The notes below the pieces were generated by a model, which worked only from the letters and a program-made list of their open reading frames with translations, searched no databases and was not told where the DNA came from. This document shows, one piece after another, positions 52,886-61,430 of a stretch of 64,000 bases of DNA (position 1 is its first letter; every line of letters starts with the position of its first letter). The DNA is from an uncultured Alphaproteobacteria bacterium (lineage in GTDB: Bacteria; Pseudomonadota; Alphaproteobacteria; HIMB59): the NCBI GenBank assembly GCA_902595525.1, contig CACJQJ010000002.1, forward strand, positions 1-64,000, given 5' to 3'. A program made the translations under genes and the position numbers.

Positions 52886-53332
52886 TTAAGCTATGATTTG
52901 TATGTTTTTTATTAAATATCTTAATGCGTAAATAAATCCATCTTTACCCATACCTATAATTGAACAATCACAAGCTGGTGCTATGAGAGACTTTCTTCGA
53001 AAGTCCTCTCTAGAATATATATTGGATAAATGAACTTCTATTTTAAATATTGTTTTAATTTCAAGGGAGTCGTGTAATGAAACCGAGGTATGAGTCAAAC
53101 CACCAGGATTAATTATGATACCAACGTATGACTCATCTAAGCCATTTATTTTATTGATGATCTCTCCTTCTATATTGCTTTGGAAAAAATCAAGTTTACA
53201 TCCTAATGTTTCAGACTCCTTAAGTAACTCGTTTTCCAAATCTTTTAATGTGAAATTTCCATAAACACTCTCTTTGCGTTTACCTAACATTTCTAGATTA
53301 GGGCCATTAATAACTAAAATTTTATTGTCCAT
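52886..53332 (-). CDS. aroQ: Type II 3-dehydroquinate dehydratase
   Basis: Third step of the shikimate pathway, dehydrating 3-dehydroquinate. The flavodoxin-like dodecameric enzyme has NGPNLEMLGKRKESVYG (with the catalytic Tyr and Arg region), QSNIEGEIINKI, NPGGLTHTSVSLHD and EVHLSNIYSREDFRRKS. At 148 residues it has normal length. Monocistronic here, between the ugp operon and a divergent small gene. Confidence 0.96.
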   Translation of the reverse strand: MDNKILVINGPNLEMLGKRKESVYGNFTLKDLENELLKESETLGCKLDFFQSNIEGEIINKINGLDESYVGIIINPGGLTHTSVSLHDSLEIKTIFKIEVHLSNIYSREDFRRKSLIAPACDCSIIGMGKDGFIYALRYLIKNIQIIA

Positions 53333-53457
53333 ATTTATTGAACTTATATCAAAGATTTTATCATTCCCAATGGGTATAATTTTAAATATTTTTATATTTT
53401 TTTGGTTAAAATCACTATATTTATGATATTTAGTTAATTATTAATAGGAGGTTAGTT

Positions 53458-53670
53458 ATGAGAAAATTCATTATAGATATGACTATGTCGTATGACTTTC
53501 AGGTAACTATAGAGGCTGAGTCGGAGGAAGCAGCAAAAGCAAAGTTTACAAATACACCATTAGAACAACTTGGTAGCTATAAATTCGGCTCATTTTATAA
53601 GACATTTAGAGGTATAAAATTAGATGAATTTGATCCAAGATTTTATAAAGACGAAGATAAAGTAAGATAA
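53458..53670 (+). CDS. Small soluble protein of unknown function upstream of bioY
   Basis: A 70-residue protein with a strong AGGAGG ribosome-binding site 6 bases before ATG, one of the best in the window. The pattern is strand-helix: MRKFIIDMTMSYDFQVTIEAESEEAAKAKF, then a basic-acidic tail FDPRFYKDEDKVR. No family recognised. It ends 7 bases before bioY, so it is likely in the same transcript, but no biotin link is visible in its sequence. Confidence 0.72.
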   Translation: MRKFIIDMTMSYDFQVTIEAESEEAAKAKFTNTPLEQLGSYKFGSFYKTFRGIKLDEFDPRFYKDEDKVR

Positions 53671-53677
53671 TCATACG

Positions 53678-54232
53678 ATGAGTAGAGCAATTACTGAAAA
53701 TCTTTTTGGTACACACTTCTTTAGCAAGTATTACCTAACTATACTAGGAGTGATTTTATTGACTATATCTTCTAAAATTTCTATTCCCTTTTACCCTGTT
53801 CCAATGACATTACAAACTTTGGTGGTTTTCTTTATAGCTGCATCAATGGGCATGATTGGGTTTTATTCAACATTTATTTATGTGGTTTTAGGTGTGCTAG
53901 GACTGCCTTTATTCGCTAATGGTGGAGGAATTGGCTACATTTTTTCTCCAACATTTGGTTTTTTATACGGAATGGTAATTTCTGCGTTCATAATTGCATA
54001 TATTCTCAAATCTGAAGTAAAAACAGGTTTAATCAAGTTATCGGCTACTATTCTTGCAGGCGCATTTGTTATATTTTTGTGTGGTATTAGTCACCTTTCG
54101 TTTTTTGTAGGTCTAGAACAAGCAATAAATCTTGGTTTATTGCCATTTTTGTATAGTGAATTTCTAAAGATTGTATTAGCTATAGCTATAATTTTTGTGT
54201 TGATTCAAAGAGTTAATCAAAAAAATTCATAA
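53678..54232 (+). CDS. bioY: Biotin transporter BioY (ECF S-component)
   Basis: Six-helix membrane protein (184 residues) that binds biotin. The start SKYYLTILGVILLTISSKISIPFYPVPMTLQTLVVFFIAA matches BioY, including the PVPMTLQT substrate loop, and GGGIGYIFSPTFGFLYGMVI is the second signature. No EcfA/EcfT genes are adjacent, as is common for proteobacterial BioY, which can work alone. It suggests dependence on external biotin. The end overlaps the HDAC-like gene by 6 bases. Confidence 0.94.
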   Translation: MSRAITENLFGTHFFSKYYLTILGVILLTISSKISIPFYPVPMTLQTLVVFFIAASMGMIGFYSTFIYVVLGVLGLPLFANGGGIGYIFSPTFGFLYGMVISAFIIAYILKSEVKTGLIKLSATILAGAFVIFLCGISHLSFFVGLEQAINLGLLPFLYSEFLKIVLAIAIIFVLIQRVNQKNS

Positions 54233-55135
54233 ATAAGTTTTACTTACAGTTTCGAATATTGAAAAGTGCCGAGATGCCAATTCTTGTCTATTCTTGCTGT
54301 ATCCTCCACCTATAACAGTACAAAGAGGTATTTTTTTTTGTTTGAAATACTCACATACAATTTCATCTCTTTTTTTAATGCCATCATCAGTAAGGTTTAA
54401 ATTACCTAGATCATCGTTAGAGTGAACATCAACTCCTGCATCATAAAAAACAATATCTGGTGTAAAATGAGACTCAATTTGATCAAGCGTTTTTGTGAGG
54501 ATATTTATATATTTAACATCATCTACTTCATCATCTATTGGTACATCTAAATTGCTATTTTTTTTGTCAAATGGAAAATTATTTTTACAATGAATTGAAC
54601 ATGTAAAAATATTATCAATATTTTCACAAATAGAAGCAGTTCCATCACCTTGATGAACATCTAAATCTAATATTAAAATTTTATTTATTTTTTTTTGATT
54701 AAGTAAAGTTATCGAGGCATAGGCTAAATCGTTAAATACACAAAAACCAGATCCACAATCTTTAAATGCATGGTGAGTTCCACCTGCTAAATGACATGCA
54801 ATACCATAATCCAACGCCAATTGAGATGTTTGTAATGTGCCTTGTATAGCTAGGAAAGATCTTTTAGCTAATTTTTCACTCCACGGTAAATTAATTCTTC
54901 TTTCCTGATCTCTTGATAGATTACCTTCTTTAACACTCATAACATAATTACGGTTGTGTACTACTTGTACATCATTTATAGGAGCTGACTTACTTTGATG
55001 AATTGTTAAATTTGTATATAAATTTGAGTTTTTGATAAAATTATATAAATCAGAAAATTTAGTACCAACAAATCTATGGCCCTCTGGTAGAGGAATGTCA
55101 TAGTTATCATTGTAAACAACATTTAGTTTTTTCAT
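54227..55135 (-). CDS. Histone-deacetylase-family (class II/AcuC-like) amidohydrolase
   Basis: Zinc-dependent arginase-fold deacetylase. The tandem His is in GGTHHAFKD, zinc ligands in LDLDVHQGDGTASI, and a further Asp in DAGVDVHSNDDLG; GGGYSKN is near the end. At 302 residues it has bacterial HDAC length. Bacterial members remove acyl groups from small amines (acetylpolyamines) or proteins; the target here is unknown. ATG is preferred to a TTG one codon earlier. Confidence 0.9.
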   Translation of the reverse strand: MKKLNVVYNDNYDIPLPEGHRFVGTKFSDLYNFIKNSNLYTNLTIHQSKSAPINDVQVVHNRNYVMSVKEGNLSRDQERRINLPWSEKLAKRSFLAIQGTLQTSQLALDYGIACHLAGGTHHAFKDCGSGFCVFNDLAYASITLLNQKKINKILILDLDVHQGDGTASICENIDNIFTCSIHCKNNFPFDKKNSNLDVPIDDEVDDVKYINILTKTLDQIESHFTPDIVFYDAGVDVHSNDDLGNLNLTDDGIKKRDEIVCEYFKQKKIPLCTVIGGGYSKNRQELASRHFSIFETVSKTYL

Positions 55136-55150
55136 CAATATAAATTTTCT

Positions 55151-55807
55151 TTAATATTCGCTAATCGTAACTATTTCATCAGACTCATATGTAGTTTGAT
55201 CTAAGTTTTTCTTTACAATATTTGACATTGCTTTAGCTACTTTTTTTGCATGAATTGGTCTCATTTTTTTAAGCGGGCCTAAAAATAATGGTGTTAATAG
55301 CTTGAAAATTGGAATTCCAATTTTCTCAGCAAGTCTAAATTGTACTCTTTTACCTAGTAAAAAAGATGGTCTTAAAATACCAAGGTTATCAAAGTTTAAT
55401 CTTTTCAACTCTTCTTCAACTAGGCCCTTAAACCTTAAATATTCACCTTTATTATTAGGATCAGCAAAACCAGATGAGATATAGACGAAGGACTTAATTG
55501 AGTTAGATTTACATATTTTGGCTATTTCCTTAGGCAAATCTAGCTCTACCCTTTGATATTCACTTTTTTCAGGAGAGTTTTTCTTTGTTGTACCAATACA
55601 AAAAAAACAACAATCAGCAATAATCTGATCTTTAATATTCTCAACATTTTTTAAATCTGTATTAATAATTTCTAATTTTGGATGTTTTATATTTACTTCA
55701 GAACGCGTAAAAATTTTAATGCTGGTATAATATTCATCTTTGATTAAGTTTTTTAATAAATAACTGCCAACTAAACCAGTAGCACCAAATATCACTGCCG
55801 AAGACAT
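55151..55807 (-). CDS. NAD(P)-binding protein, HTATIP2/TIP30-like
   Basis: Short atypical SDR with an N-terminal dinucleotide-binding motif VIFGATGLVGSYLL, then CCFFCIGTTKKNSPEKSEYQRVE, FVYISSGFADPNNKGEYLRFKGLVEEEL (YxxxK) and LGILRPSFLLGKR, the pattern of oxidoreductases related to human HTATIP2 and YwnB. The ATG giving MSSAVIFGATG is favoured over one five codons upstream. At 218 residues it has normal length. Function unknown. 12 bases upstream of the HDAC-like gene, same strand. Confidence 0.85.
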   Translation of the reverse strand: MSSAVIFGATGLVGSYLLKNLIKDEYYTSIKIFTRSEVNIKHPKLEIINTDLKNVENIKDQIIADCCFFCIGTTKKNSPEKSEYQRVELDLPKEIAKICKSNSIKSFVYISSGFADPNNKGEYLRFKGLVEEELKRLNFDNLGILRPSFLLGKRVQFRLAEKIGIPIFKLLTPLFLGPLKKMRPIHAKKVAKAMSNIVKKNLDQTTYESDEIVTISEY

Positions 55808-55855
55808 ATAAAACTTATACATTAATATTATTAAAAAAAAGAATATTTTTGGGAT

Positions 55856-57352
55856 TTAGGAATATTTTTCTTTTAAAGTATTTTTTTGAACTTTTCCCAT
55901 GACGTTTTTTGGAAGTTCATCCAACAATATATATTTATTTGGAATTTTATATTTCACTAAGTGTTTTTTTAAAAAATCTTTAAGATCATTTAAATCTGTA
56001 GAATTATTCTTCATAACTATAGCTGCAATAGGTACTTCACCTAAATCGTCATTAGGGATACCAAAAACAGCAGACTCTAAAACTAATTCGTGTTGATTAA
56101 TAATATCTTCAATTTCTTTAGGATAAACATTATATCCGCCACTTATGATTAAATCTTTATTTCTTCCAGATATGAATAGATATCCATCATTATCAAAATA
56201 TCCAATATCACCGGTTATAAAAAAACCATCTTTAGTAAATGCCTCTTGTGTCTTTTTTGGATTATTTAGATAACCTTTAAATACATTAGGACCATTTATT
56301 TCTATTGTTCCAATATCATTTTTTGATTTATTATTATCACTTTGAATATTATTTATTCTTATTTTAATATCTTTTAAAGGTTTACCAACTGATCCTGCCT
56401 TTCTTTCCCCATCACAAGGATTAGAGGCATTCATATTAGTTTCAGTCATACCATATCTCTCTAATATTTGATGACCGGTTACTCTATAAAAATTTTTAAA
56501 TGTTTGATTTAACAATGGAGCACTTCCAGATATAAATAATCTCATATTTTGTGTTAATTTCTTATCTAGTCTTTTGTCATTCAACAATCTCGTATAAAAA
56601 GTTGGAACACCCATCATCAGAGTTGAATAATTAAATGCTTCAATAATTGAGTCTGTATTAAAATTTTTTATAAATCTAATAGTAGCCCCACTTATCATGG
56701 AGGTATTAATAGCAACAAACAATCCATGAGTATGATAAATTGGAAGTGAATGGATTAAAGTATCATTGCGATTTATATTCCATAAATTTATTAGTTCTTG
56801 AGCATTTGAAACTAAATTTTGTTCAGTTAACATAGCACCTTTAGGTTTTCCTGTAGTCCCAGATGTATATAAAAGTGCCGCTAAATCATTATATGTTCTT
56901 TTTGATGGTTCAAAAAAACTATCAAGGTTTTCTAAACCATCAGTAATCTCTCCAACTCCGTTTGCATTTAAAGATAAAATTCTACAGCCAATTTCATCGC
57001 AAAATGGCTTTAAACTATCTATTTCTGATTTATCACAGATAAGAAAAGATGGTTTTGAGTCCTTTATAAAATAAATTGTTTCATTAACTGTATAGCTTGT
57101 ATTAAGTGGAAAAAAAACTGACCCAGTAAGAATAGATGATAAATAAAGAGCTAAAGTCTCTTTACATTTGGCGGACTTTACAAGAATGTGACTTCCTGAT
57201 TTTAACCCTAACTTTGATAATTTGTGAGAAATTTTTGATGCAAGAATTATGAAATTTTTATAAGTAATCTCGGATCCATCATCTAATATTAAAAAAGTTT
57301 TATTATTGTCTAAATTAGTTTCAACAATATTTGAATAGAGTGAGTCTGTCAA
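55856..57352 (-). CDS. Acyl-CoA ligase, malonyl-CoA synthetase (MatB)-like
   Basis: ANL-superfamily adenylating enzyme. The phosphate loop is LLYTSGTTGKPKGAML; LPIYHTHGLFVAIN and MMGVPTFYTRLL are typical of MatB; ERYGMTETNMNASNP, TGDIGYFDNDGYLFISGRNKDLIISGGYNVYPKEIE and the catalytic Lys in NVMGKVQKNTL follow. At 498 residues it is full length. The acid could be malonate or methylmalonate, but neighbours (ProX-type receptor, BKACE) leave room for another short acid. Follows proX on the same strand after a hairpin. Confidence 0.88.
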   Translation of the reverse strand: MTDSLYSNIVETNLDNNKTFLILDDGSEITYKNFIILASKISHKLSKLGLKSGSHILVKSAKCKETLALYLSSILTGSVFFPLNTSYTVNETIYFIKDSKPSFLICDKSEIDSLKPFCDEIGCRILSLNANGVGEITDGLENLDSFFEPSKRTYNDLAALLYTSGTTGKPKGAMLTEQNLVSNAQELINLWNINRNDTLIHSLPIYHTHGLFVAINTSMISGATIRFIKNFNTDSIIEAFNYSTLMMGVPTFYTRLLNDKRLDKKLTQNMRLFISGSAPLLNQTFKNFYRVTGHQILERYGMTETNMNASNPCDGERKAGSVGKPLKDIKIRINNIQSDNNKSKNDIGTIEINGPNVFKGYLNNPKKTQEAFTKDGFFITGDIGYFDNDGYLFISGRNKDLIISGGYNVYPKEIEDIINQHELVLESAVFGIPNDDLGEVPIAAIVMKNNSTDLNDLKDFLKKHLVKYKIPNKYILLDELPKNVMGKVQKNTLKEKYS

Positions 57353-57377
57353 AGTATATCAACGGAGTAATTAGGTT

Positions 57378-57400
57378 GGCCCTGCAATATATACAGGGCC
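57378..57400 (-). terminator. GC-rich hairpin between proX-like and matB-like genes
   Basis: GGCCCTG and CAGGGCC form a perfect 7-bp stem with a 9-base loop, striking in this AT-rich sequence. No T-run follows on the minus strand, so it may protect the proX mRNA 3' end or attenuate readthrough into the ligase gene rather than terminate fully. Confidence 0.5.
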
Positions 57401-57436
57401 TAATAAATAAAATAAAAAATCTAGATTATCCTAGGA

Positions 57437-58438
57437 TTATGGTAACCATTTCTCCCAAGTAGATTTATTGTTTGCTTTCCATTCAGCAACAACATCATTA
57501 AGTTCACCACCTTCACGAACTTTAACGAGCATAGCTGCTTGATCTGCATTTGATAATGCCATTTTACCAAAGAATTCAAGTGCTTTTTGGTTTTCCGGTT
57601 TAGCAAATGTATCAGGATTACCGTAGTTCATTGGATAGTCAACAGCCCAACCTGTTGCTGGCCAATAGTCAGCTCCACAAGTTTCCCAGTTGTTTGCCTC
57701 GGTAAAGGTATCACAAGTTTTATTTGGAGCTAATTTTACACCTACTAATTCGTTAACACCAAAGAACCAATGAGGCTCCCAAAGATACATTAAGAAAGGT
57801 TCACCTCTATCGTACATACCTTGCGCTTCAGCAAGAGCAGCTGTTTCAGTTCCTAATTCATCAGCAACAAAGTCTAAACCAAGTAGGTCTAATCTTTTTT
57901 GATCATGACAGTTCCAACCAGCAACTGGACAACCAATTAATCGACCTTTACCACCAGACTCCATAGTCGCAAAATCTTCTTTGAATTTATTTAAATCAGC
58001 ATAGCTTGAAAAATCTGGATTTGCATCAGCCCAATATTTTGGAACATAATAATCTGACATACCAGTAATACCAACAGTTCCAAGTAATTTTACACTTCCA
58101 TCACCAGAGTAAGTCATTTTAACTTCCCCACCATGAATTAAGTCGCCATTTAACATAACATCATCAGCTTCAGCGTAACTAGGCCATGACTCACATGCAA
58201 AATCAATATCACCTGCAGCAATAGCTTCCCACAAGCCAGTTCCTGAGGCAAATACGATTCTATCAATTTCGTATCCTAATTCATCTTCAAGAATGCTTAC
58301 AGCTACTTGACATGAAATCTCTCCACCTGTCCAGTCAGCGATGGCTGCTAATAATTTTTCGGCATTAGCTTTACTGAATGTTGCGGTAAAAAGAATAGAG
58401 GATAGAATAAAAGTAATAATTGTTTTAGATATTCTCAT
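57437..58438 (-). CDS. ProX/OpuAC-type quaternary-amine substrate-binding protein
   Basis: Periplasmic receptor of betaine/proline-betaine/choline-type ABC importers. Signal peptide about 1-26 (KANA), then the OpuAC pattern LLAAIADWTGGEISCQVAVSILEDELGYEI, WEAIAAGDIDFACESWPSYAEAD and FLMYLWEPHWFFG; aromatic residues form the usual cation box. Paired Cys (GCPVAGWNC; TCDTF and ETCGADYW) may form disulfides. A strong GGGAGGG ribosome-binding site suggests high expression. Its permease is probably the ProW-like gene at the window end. Confidence 0.92.
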   Translation of the reverse strand: MRISKTIITFILSSILFTATFSKANAEKLLAAIADWTGGEISCQVAVSILEDELGYEIDRIVFASGTGLWEAIAAGDIDFACESWPSYAEADDVMLNGDLIHGGEVKMTYSGDGSVKLLGTVGITGMSDYYVPKYWADANPDFSSYADLNKFKEDFATMESGGKGRLIGCPVAGWNCHDQKRLDLLGLDFVADELGTETAALAEAQGMYDRGEPFLMYLWEPHWFFGVNELVGVKLAPNKTCDTFTEANNWETCGADYWPATGWAVDYPMNYGNPDTFAKPENQKALEFFGKMALSNADQAAMLVKVREGGELNDVVAEWKANNKSTWEKWLP

Positions 58439-58571
58439 AGATTATCCCTCCCATTAAAAGTTTATATTAGCAAAAAATAGTCAAAGTACATATGCAATTT
58501 ATTCATCAATAGGTAACAAAACCCTATGAAATATGTTTTTTTATAGTTAATTAAGTGTAATACTATCCAAA

Positions 58572-59459
58572 ATGATGAAAACTAAAGTATTTCTTACATG
58601 TGCTGTTAATGGATCCGGTGACACTGCATCAAAACATCCTGATCTTCCAAAGACTCCAAAACAAATAGCAAAATCCGCAATAGAGTCTGCTCAAGCAGGT
58701 GCATCTATAGTTCATATTCATGTCAGAGAGGAAGATGGAACACCTAGTCGAAAATTTGAATTTTATAAGGAAGTAGTTGAAATAATTAGATCGAGTGACA
58801 CTGATGTAATTATTAATTTAACAACCGGTATGGGAGGTGATTTAGATATAGGTGAAGGAGATAACCCAATGGATTTTGGTCCATATACTGATATGGCTAA
58901 TATTATGGAAAGAATATCTCATGTAGAGGAATTACTACCTGAAATATGTACACTTGATGCTGGAACTTTAAATTTTGGTGATAGTTCTGTGTTGGCGGTC
59001 AATACACCAAATGATTTAAGAAAAGCAGCAAAACGATTAAAAGAAATTGGAGTTAAACCTGAAGTTGAAGCATTTGATTTAGGTAACATGTGGTTTGGAG
59101 CTCAGCTTTATGAAGAAGGACTACTAAGCGACCCTCCCTTATATCAAATGTGTTTAGGAATTCCTTGGGGAGCTCCAGCAAAAACTACAGCTATGATTGC
59201 AATGTTAGATGTCATGCCTAAAAATGCTATTTGGTCAGGCTTTGCAATTTCAAGAAATGAAATGCCCTTTGTTGCACAAACAGTTTTACTTGGCGGTAAT
59301 CCCAGAGTTGGGCTTGAAGATAATTTATATTTATCAAAGGGAAAACTTGCAACTAATCCACAATTAGTTGAGAAGGCAATAAAAATAGTTCATGAGTTGG
59401 GCTCCTCTATTATGAGTCCCCAAGAGACAAGAGATTATTTAAAGCTAAAAAAAACCTAA
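58572..59459 (+). CDS. Beta-keto acid cleavage enzyme (BKACE, former DUF849)
   Basis: TIM-barrel zinc enzyme that cleaves a beta-keto acid with acetyl-CoA to give acetoacetate and a CoA ester. Conserved points: FLTCAVNGSGDT, GASIVHIHVREEDGTPS (metal His pair), INLTTGMGG, CTLDAGTLNFG, EVEAFDLGNMWF, and WSGFAISRNEMPFVAQTVLLGGNPRVGLEDNLY. At 295 residues it has family length. Family substrates include dehydrocarnitine and 3-keto-5-aminohexanoate; beside a betaine-type receptor, dehydrocarnitine or a similar trimethylammonium keto acid is a reasonable guess. Confidence 0.93.
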   Translation: MMKTKVFLTCAVNGSGDTASKHPDLPKTPKQIAKSAIESAQAGASIVHIHVREEDGTPSRKFEFYKEVVEIIRSSDTDVIINLTTGMGGDLDIGEGDNPMDFGPYTDMANIMERISHVEELLPEICTLDAGTLNFGDSSVLAVNTPNDLRKAAKRLKEIGVKPEVEAFDLGNMWFGAQLYEEGLLSDPPLYQMCLGIPWGAPAKTTAMIAMLDVMPKNAIWSGFAISRNEMPFVAQTVLLGGNPRVGLEDNLYLSKGKLATNPQLVEKAIKIVHELGSSIMSPQETRDYLKLKKT

Positions 59460-60247
59460 TCCATTCTCTCAGTATTTCCATCAATAGAAATTACTTGACC
59501 TGAGACTCTAAGGGAATCTTGAGAAATTAAAAAGGAACACATTTTTGCTATATCTTCTTCATAAACCCATTGTTTTAAAGAACTCATAGAAACAAAATCT
59601 TTTTCAATGGATCTTACAGATCGCTTTAGCATTTTAGCTTTCGCTTTTATGACTCTCATCATTCTCGCACCTTTAACAGAACCAGGGCATATCGCATTTA
59701 CTCGAATATTAAATTTTCCTAATTCCATTGCTAAAGTTTTAGTAATACCAACTAAGGCCCATTTGCTTGCCGCATAAGGAGATCTATTAGGAAAACCATC
59801 AATACCAGCTGTGGAGGAAATATTGATTATTGACCCATTTTTAGATTTCTTAATCATGGGTATCGCATATTTGGTAAAATAAAAGTGACTATTTACATTT
59901 ACATGTATAGTTTTTTCCCAATCATCAGATTTAATTTTCTCTAAAGGAGATGTGGGTCCAGCTACTCCAATGTTATTTATAAGTCCATCTATTTTTTTAG
60001 TTTTATATGATATTTCTTTATAAAATTTCTTTACCTCATATTCTTTTGAAGCATCGCATTCTGATATAAAGAGTTTCTTATTAAAGTATGAATTTTTTTT
60101 TAATTTATTAATGTTTTTTTTATCAATATCACAAGTATATACAAAAGCACCTTGTGATAGTAATAATTTTACAGTAGCTAGACCTATTCCAGAAGCACCA
60201 GCAGATAAAATAATTTTTTTATTTTTAAGGAAATTATTTTGCATCAA
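59456..60247 (-). CDS. Short-chain dehydrogenase/reductase
   Basis: Classical SDR of 263 residues. NAD(P)-binding GASGIG near residue 20, NNIGVAG, and catalytic Ser/Tyr/Lys in NISSTAGIDGFPNRSPYAASKWALVG; the C-terminus VSGQVISIDGNTERMD is of 3-oxoacyl-reductase style. The substrate is unknown. It overlaps the GcvT-like gene by 14 bases and so belongs to the proW-molybdoenzyme-GcvT operon, where it could oxidise an alcohol to the keto acid used by the facing BKACE. That link is inference. Confidence 0.9.
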   Translation of the reverse strand: MMQNNFLKNKKIILSAGASGIGLATVKLLLSQGAFVYTCDIDKKNINKLKKNSYFNKKLFISECDASKEYEVKKFYKEISYKTKKIDGLINNIGVAGPTSPLEKIKSDDWEKTIHVNVNSHFYFTKYAIPMIKKSKNGSIINISSTAGIDGFPNRSPYAASKWALVGITKTLAMELGKFNIRVNAICPGSVKGARMMRVIKAKAKMLKRSVRSIEKDFVSMSSLKQWVYEEDIAKMCSFLISQDSLRVSGQVISIDGNTERMD

Positions 60248-61430
60248 AAGAATTACTATTAGGTTTAATGGGAATAGATCTATCTATACCCTTTACAATT
60301 TTTTTTTCTTTATCGTAAAAAGGTAAATCCACAACAACTCCGGTGTGTGAAGAATTATCTGGGAGAATTATTTCTATCTCTTTATTCATATAATCATTTG
60401 GTTCATAAAATCTTACATAACCAATTCCTTGTTGTAGAGTTGGAGACGGTACACCAGCTGTTATGTAACCGACTTGTTTATTATTAATTTTTATTTTACT
60501 TCCAGCTTTAGGAACTACTGTTTTACAAGTTATTCCAAATAAACAAGTCCTTTTATCTTTTTTAATTAAAGCATCTTTACCGATAAAATCTTTATCCATA
60601 TTCACAAAATACCCAAGGCCAGCTTCGAAAGGAGTAATTGTTGTATCTATATCAGTTAAATTTCCAAAAATACCACCCTCAATTCTTCTAATTGTCATGG
60701 CTCTAGAGGCAGAAAATTGCATACCATATGGTTTACCACATTCAATAAGATAGTCCCATAGAGCCAAATGGTCTGTTTTAAAACCATCACAAAAAATTTC
60801 AAATCCTAATTCATTTGTAAAACCTGTTCTTGAGACATATAAAGTTTGCCCTCCTATATCAAAAAAATTGGATGTAAAATAAGGCATATTTTCATCAATC
60901 TTTCCATTGGAAGCTAACTTCATGATATCGATTGATGCCGGACCTTGAATTTGAAGAACTCTAGATTTAGGGTCTTTTATTTGAACATCATAATTTGAAC
61001 TATGAGCAATAAGCCAATCTTCAAATGGGCCATCTGCTTGAACGTACCAAAACTTTTCTTCATCAAATCTAAATAAAACTCCATCCATGAAAATTCCACC
61101 TTTTGGTGTACAGGCAAGTGCATAATAACCTCTGCCAATTTTTGTTTTTGAAATATCTCTTGTCAGCACTTTATTCAAAAAAGAAACTGAGTCTTTTCCT
61201 GATATTTCTATCGGTTTTTCTGGAACATCAAATAAAAGAGCTTTTTGTCTTAAAAGCCAATATTTTTCTGAAGGATCCTCATCAATTTTCATAGGAAAGT
61301 ATCTTCCTGCATAAACACCTCTGACCATGTTCGAAGTATTAGTGCGCTGAATGAATGGAGACTCTTCAAATCTGCGCGAACTAATTTGAATCGTTTGGTT
61401 TAGATCAGCTTCTTCTTGTAAATTTCCCAT
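60234..61430 (-). CDS. GcvT-fold folate-dependent aminomethyltransferase-like protein
   Basis: Member of the glycine-cleavage T-protein/dimethylsulfoniopropionate-demethylase superfamily (398 residues). Family marks: LRQKALLFDVPEKPIEISG, FLNKVLTRDIS, VLQIQGPASIDIM, TGFTNELGFEIFC, ASRAMTIRRIEGGIFGN and TPFEAGLGYFVNMDKDFIGKDAL. It lacks the genomic setting of a glycine-cleavage system (no gcvH or gcvP nearby). It starts immediately after the molybdoenzyme stop codon with no gap, so the two are coupled. It probably moves a methyl group to tetrahydrofolate from an N- or S-methyl substrate. Confidence 0.87.
   Translation of the reverse strand: MGNLQEEADLNQTIQISSRRFEESPFIQRTNTSNMVRGVYAGRYFPMKIDEDPSEKYWLLRQKALLFDVPEKPIEISGKDSVSFLNKVLTRDISKTKIGRGYYALACTPKGGIFMDGVLFRFDEEKFWYVQADGPFEDWLIAHSSNYDVQIKDPKSRVLQIQGPASIDIMKLASNGKIDENMPYFTSNFFDIGGQTLYVSRTGFTNELGFEIFCDGFKTDHLALWDYLIECGKPYGMQFSASRAMTIRRIEGGIFGNLTDIDTTITPFEAGLGYFVNMDKDFIGKDALIKKDKRTCLFGITCKTVVPKAGSKIKINNKQVGYITAGVPSPTLQQGIGYVRFYEPNDYMNKEIEIILPDNSSHTGVVVDLPFYDKEKKIVKGIDRSIPIKPNSNSFDAK

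Noticed and set aside
57421..57606. Minus-strand frame overlapping the end of the ProX-like gene
   Set aside because: Out-of-frame shadow of the receptor gene.
60234..61430. Naming the GcvT-like gene dmdA (DMSP demethylase)
   Set aside because: The fold is shared, but the N-terminal pattern does not match the DmdA sequences I remember, and phylogeny is needed to separate clades.
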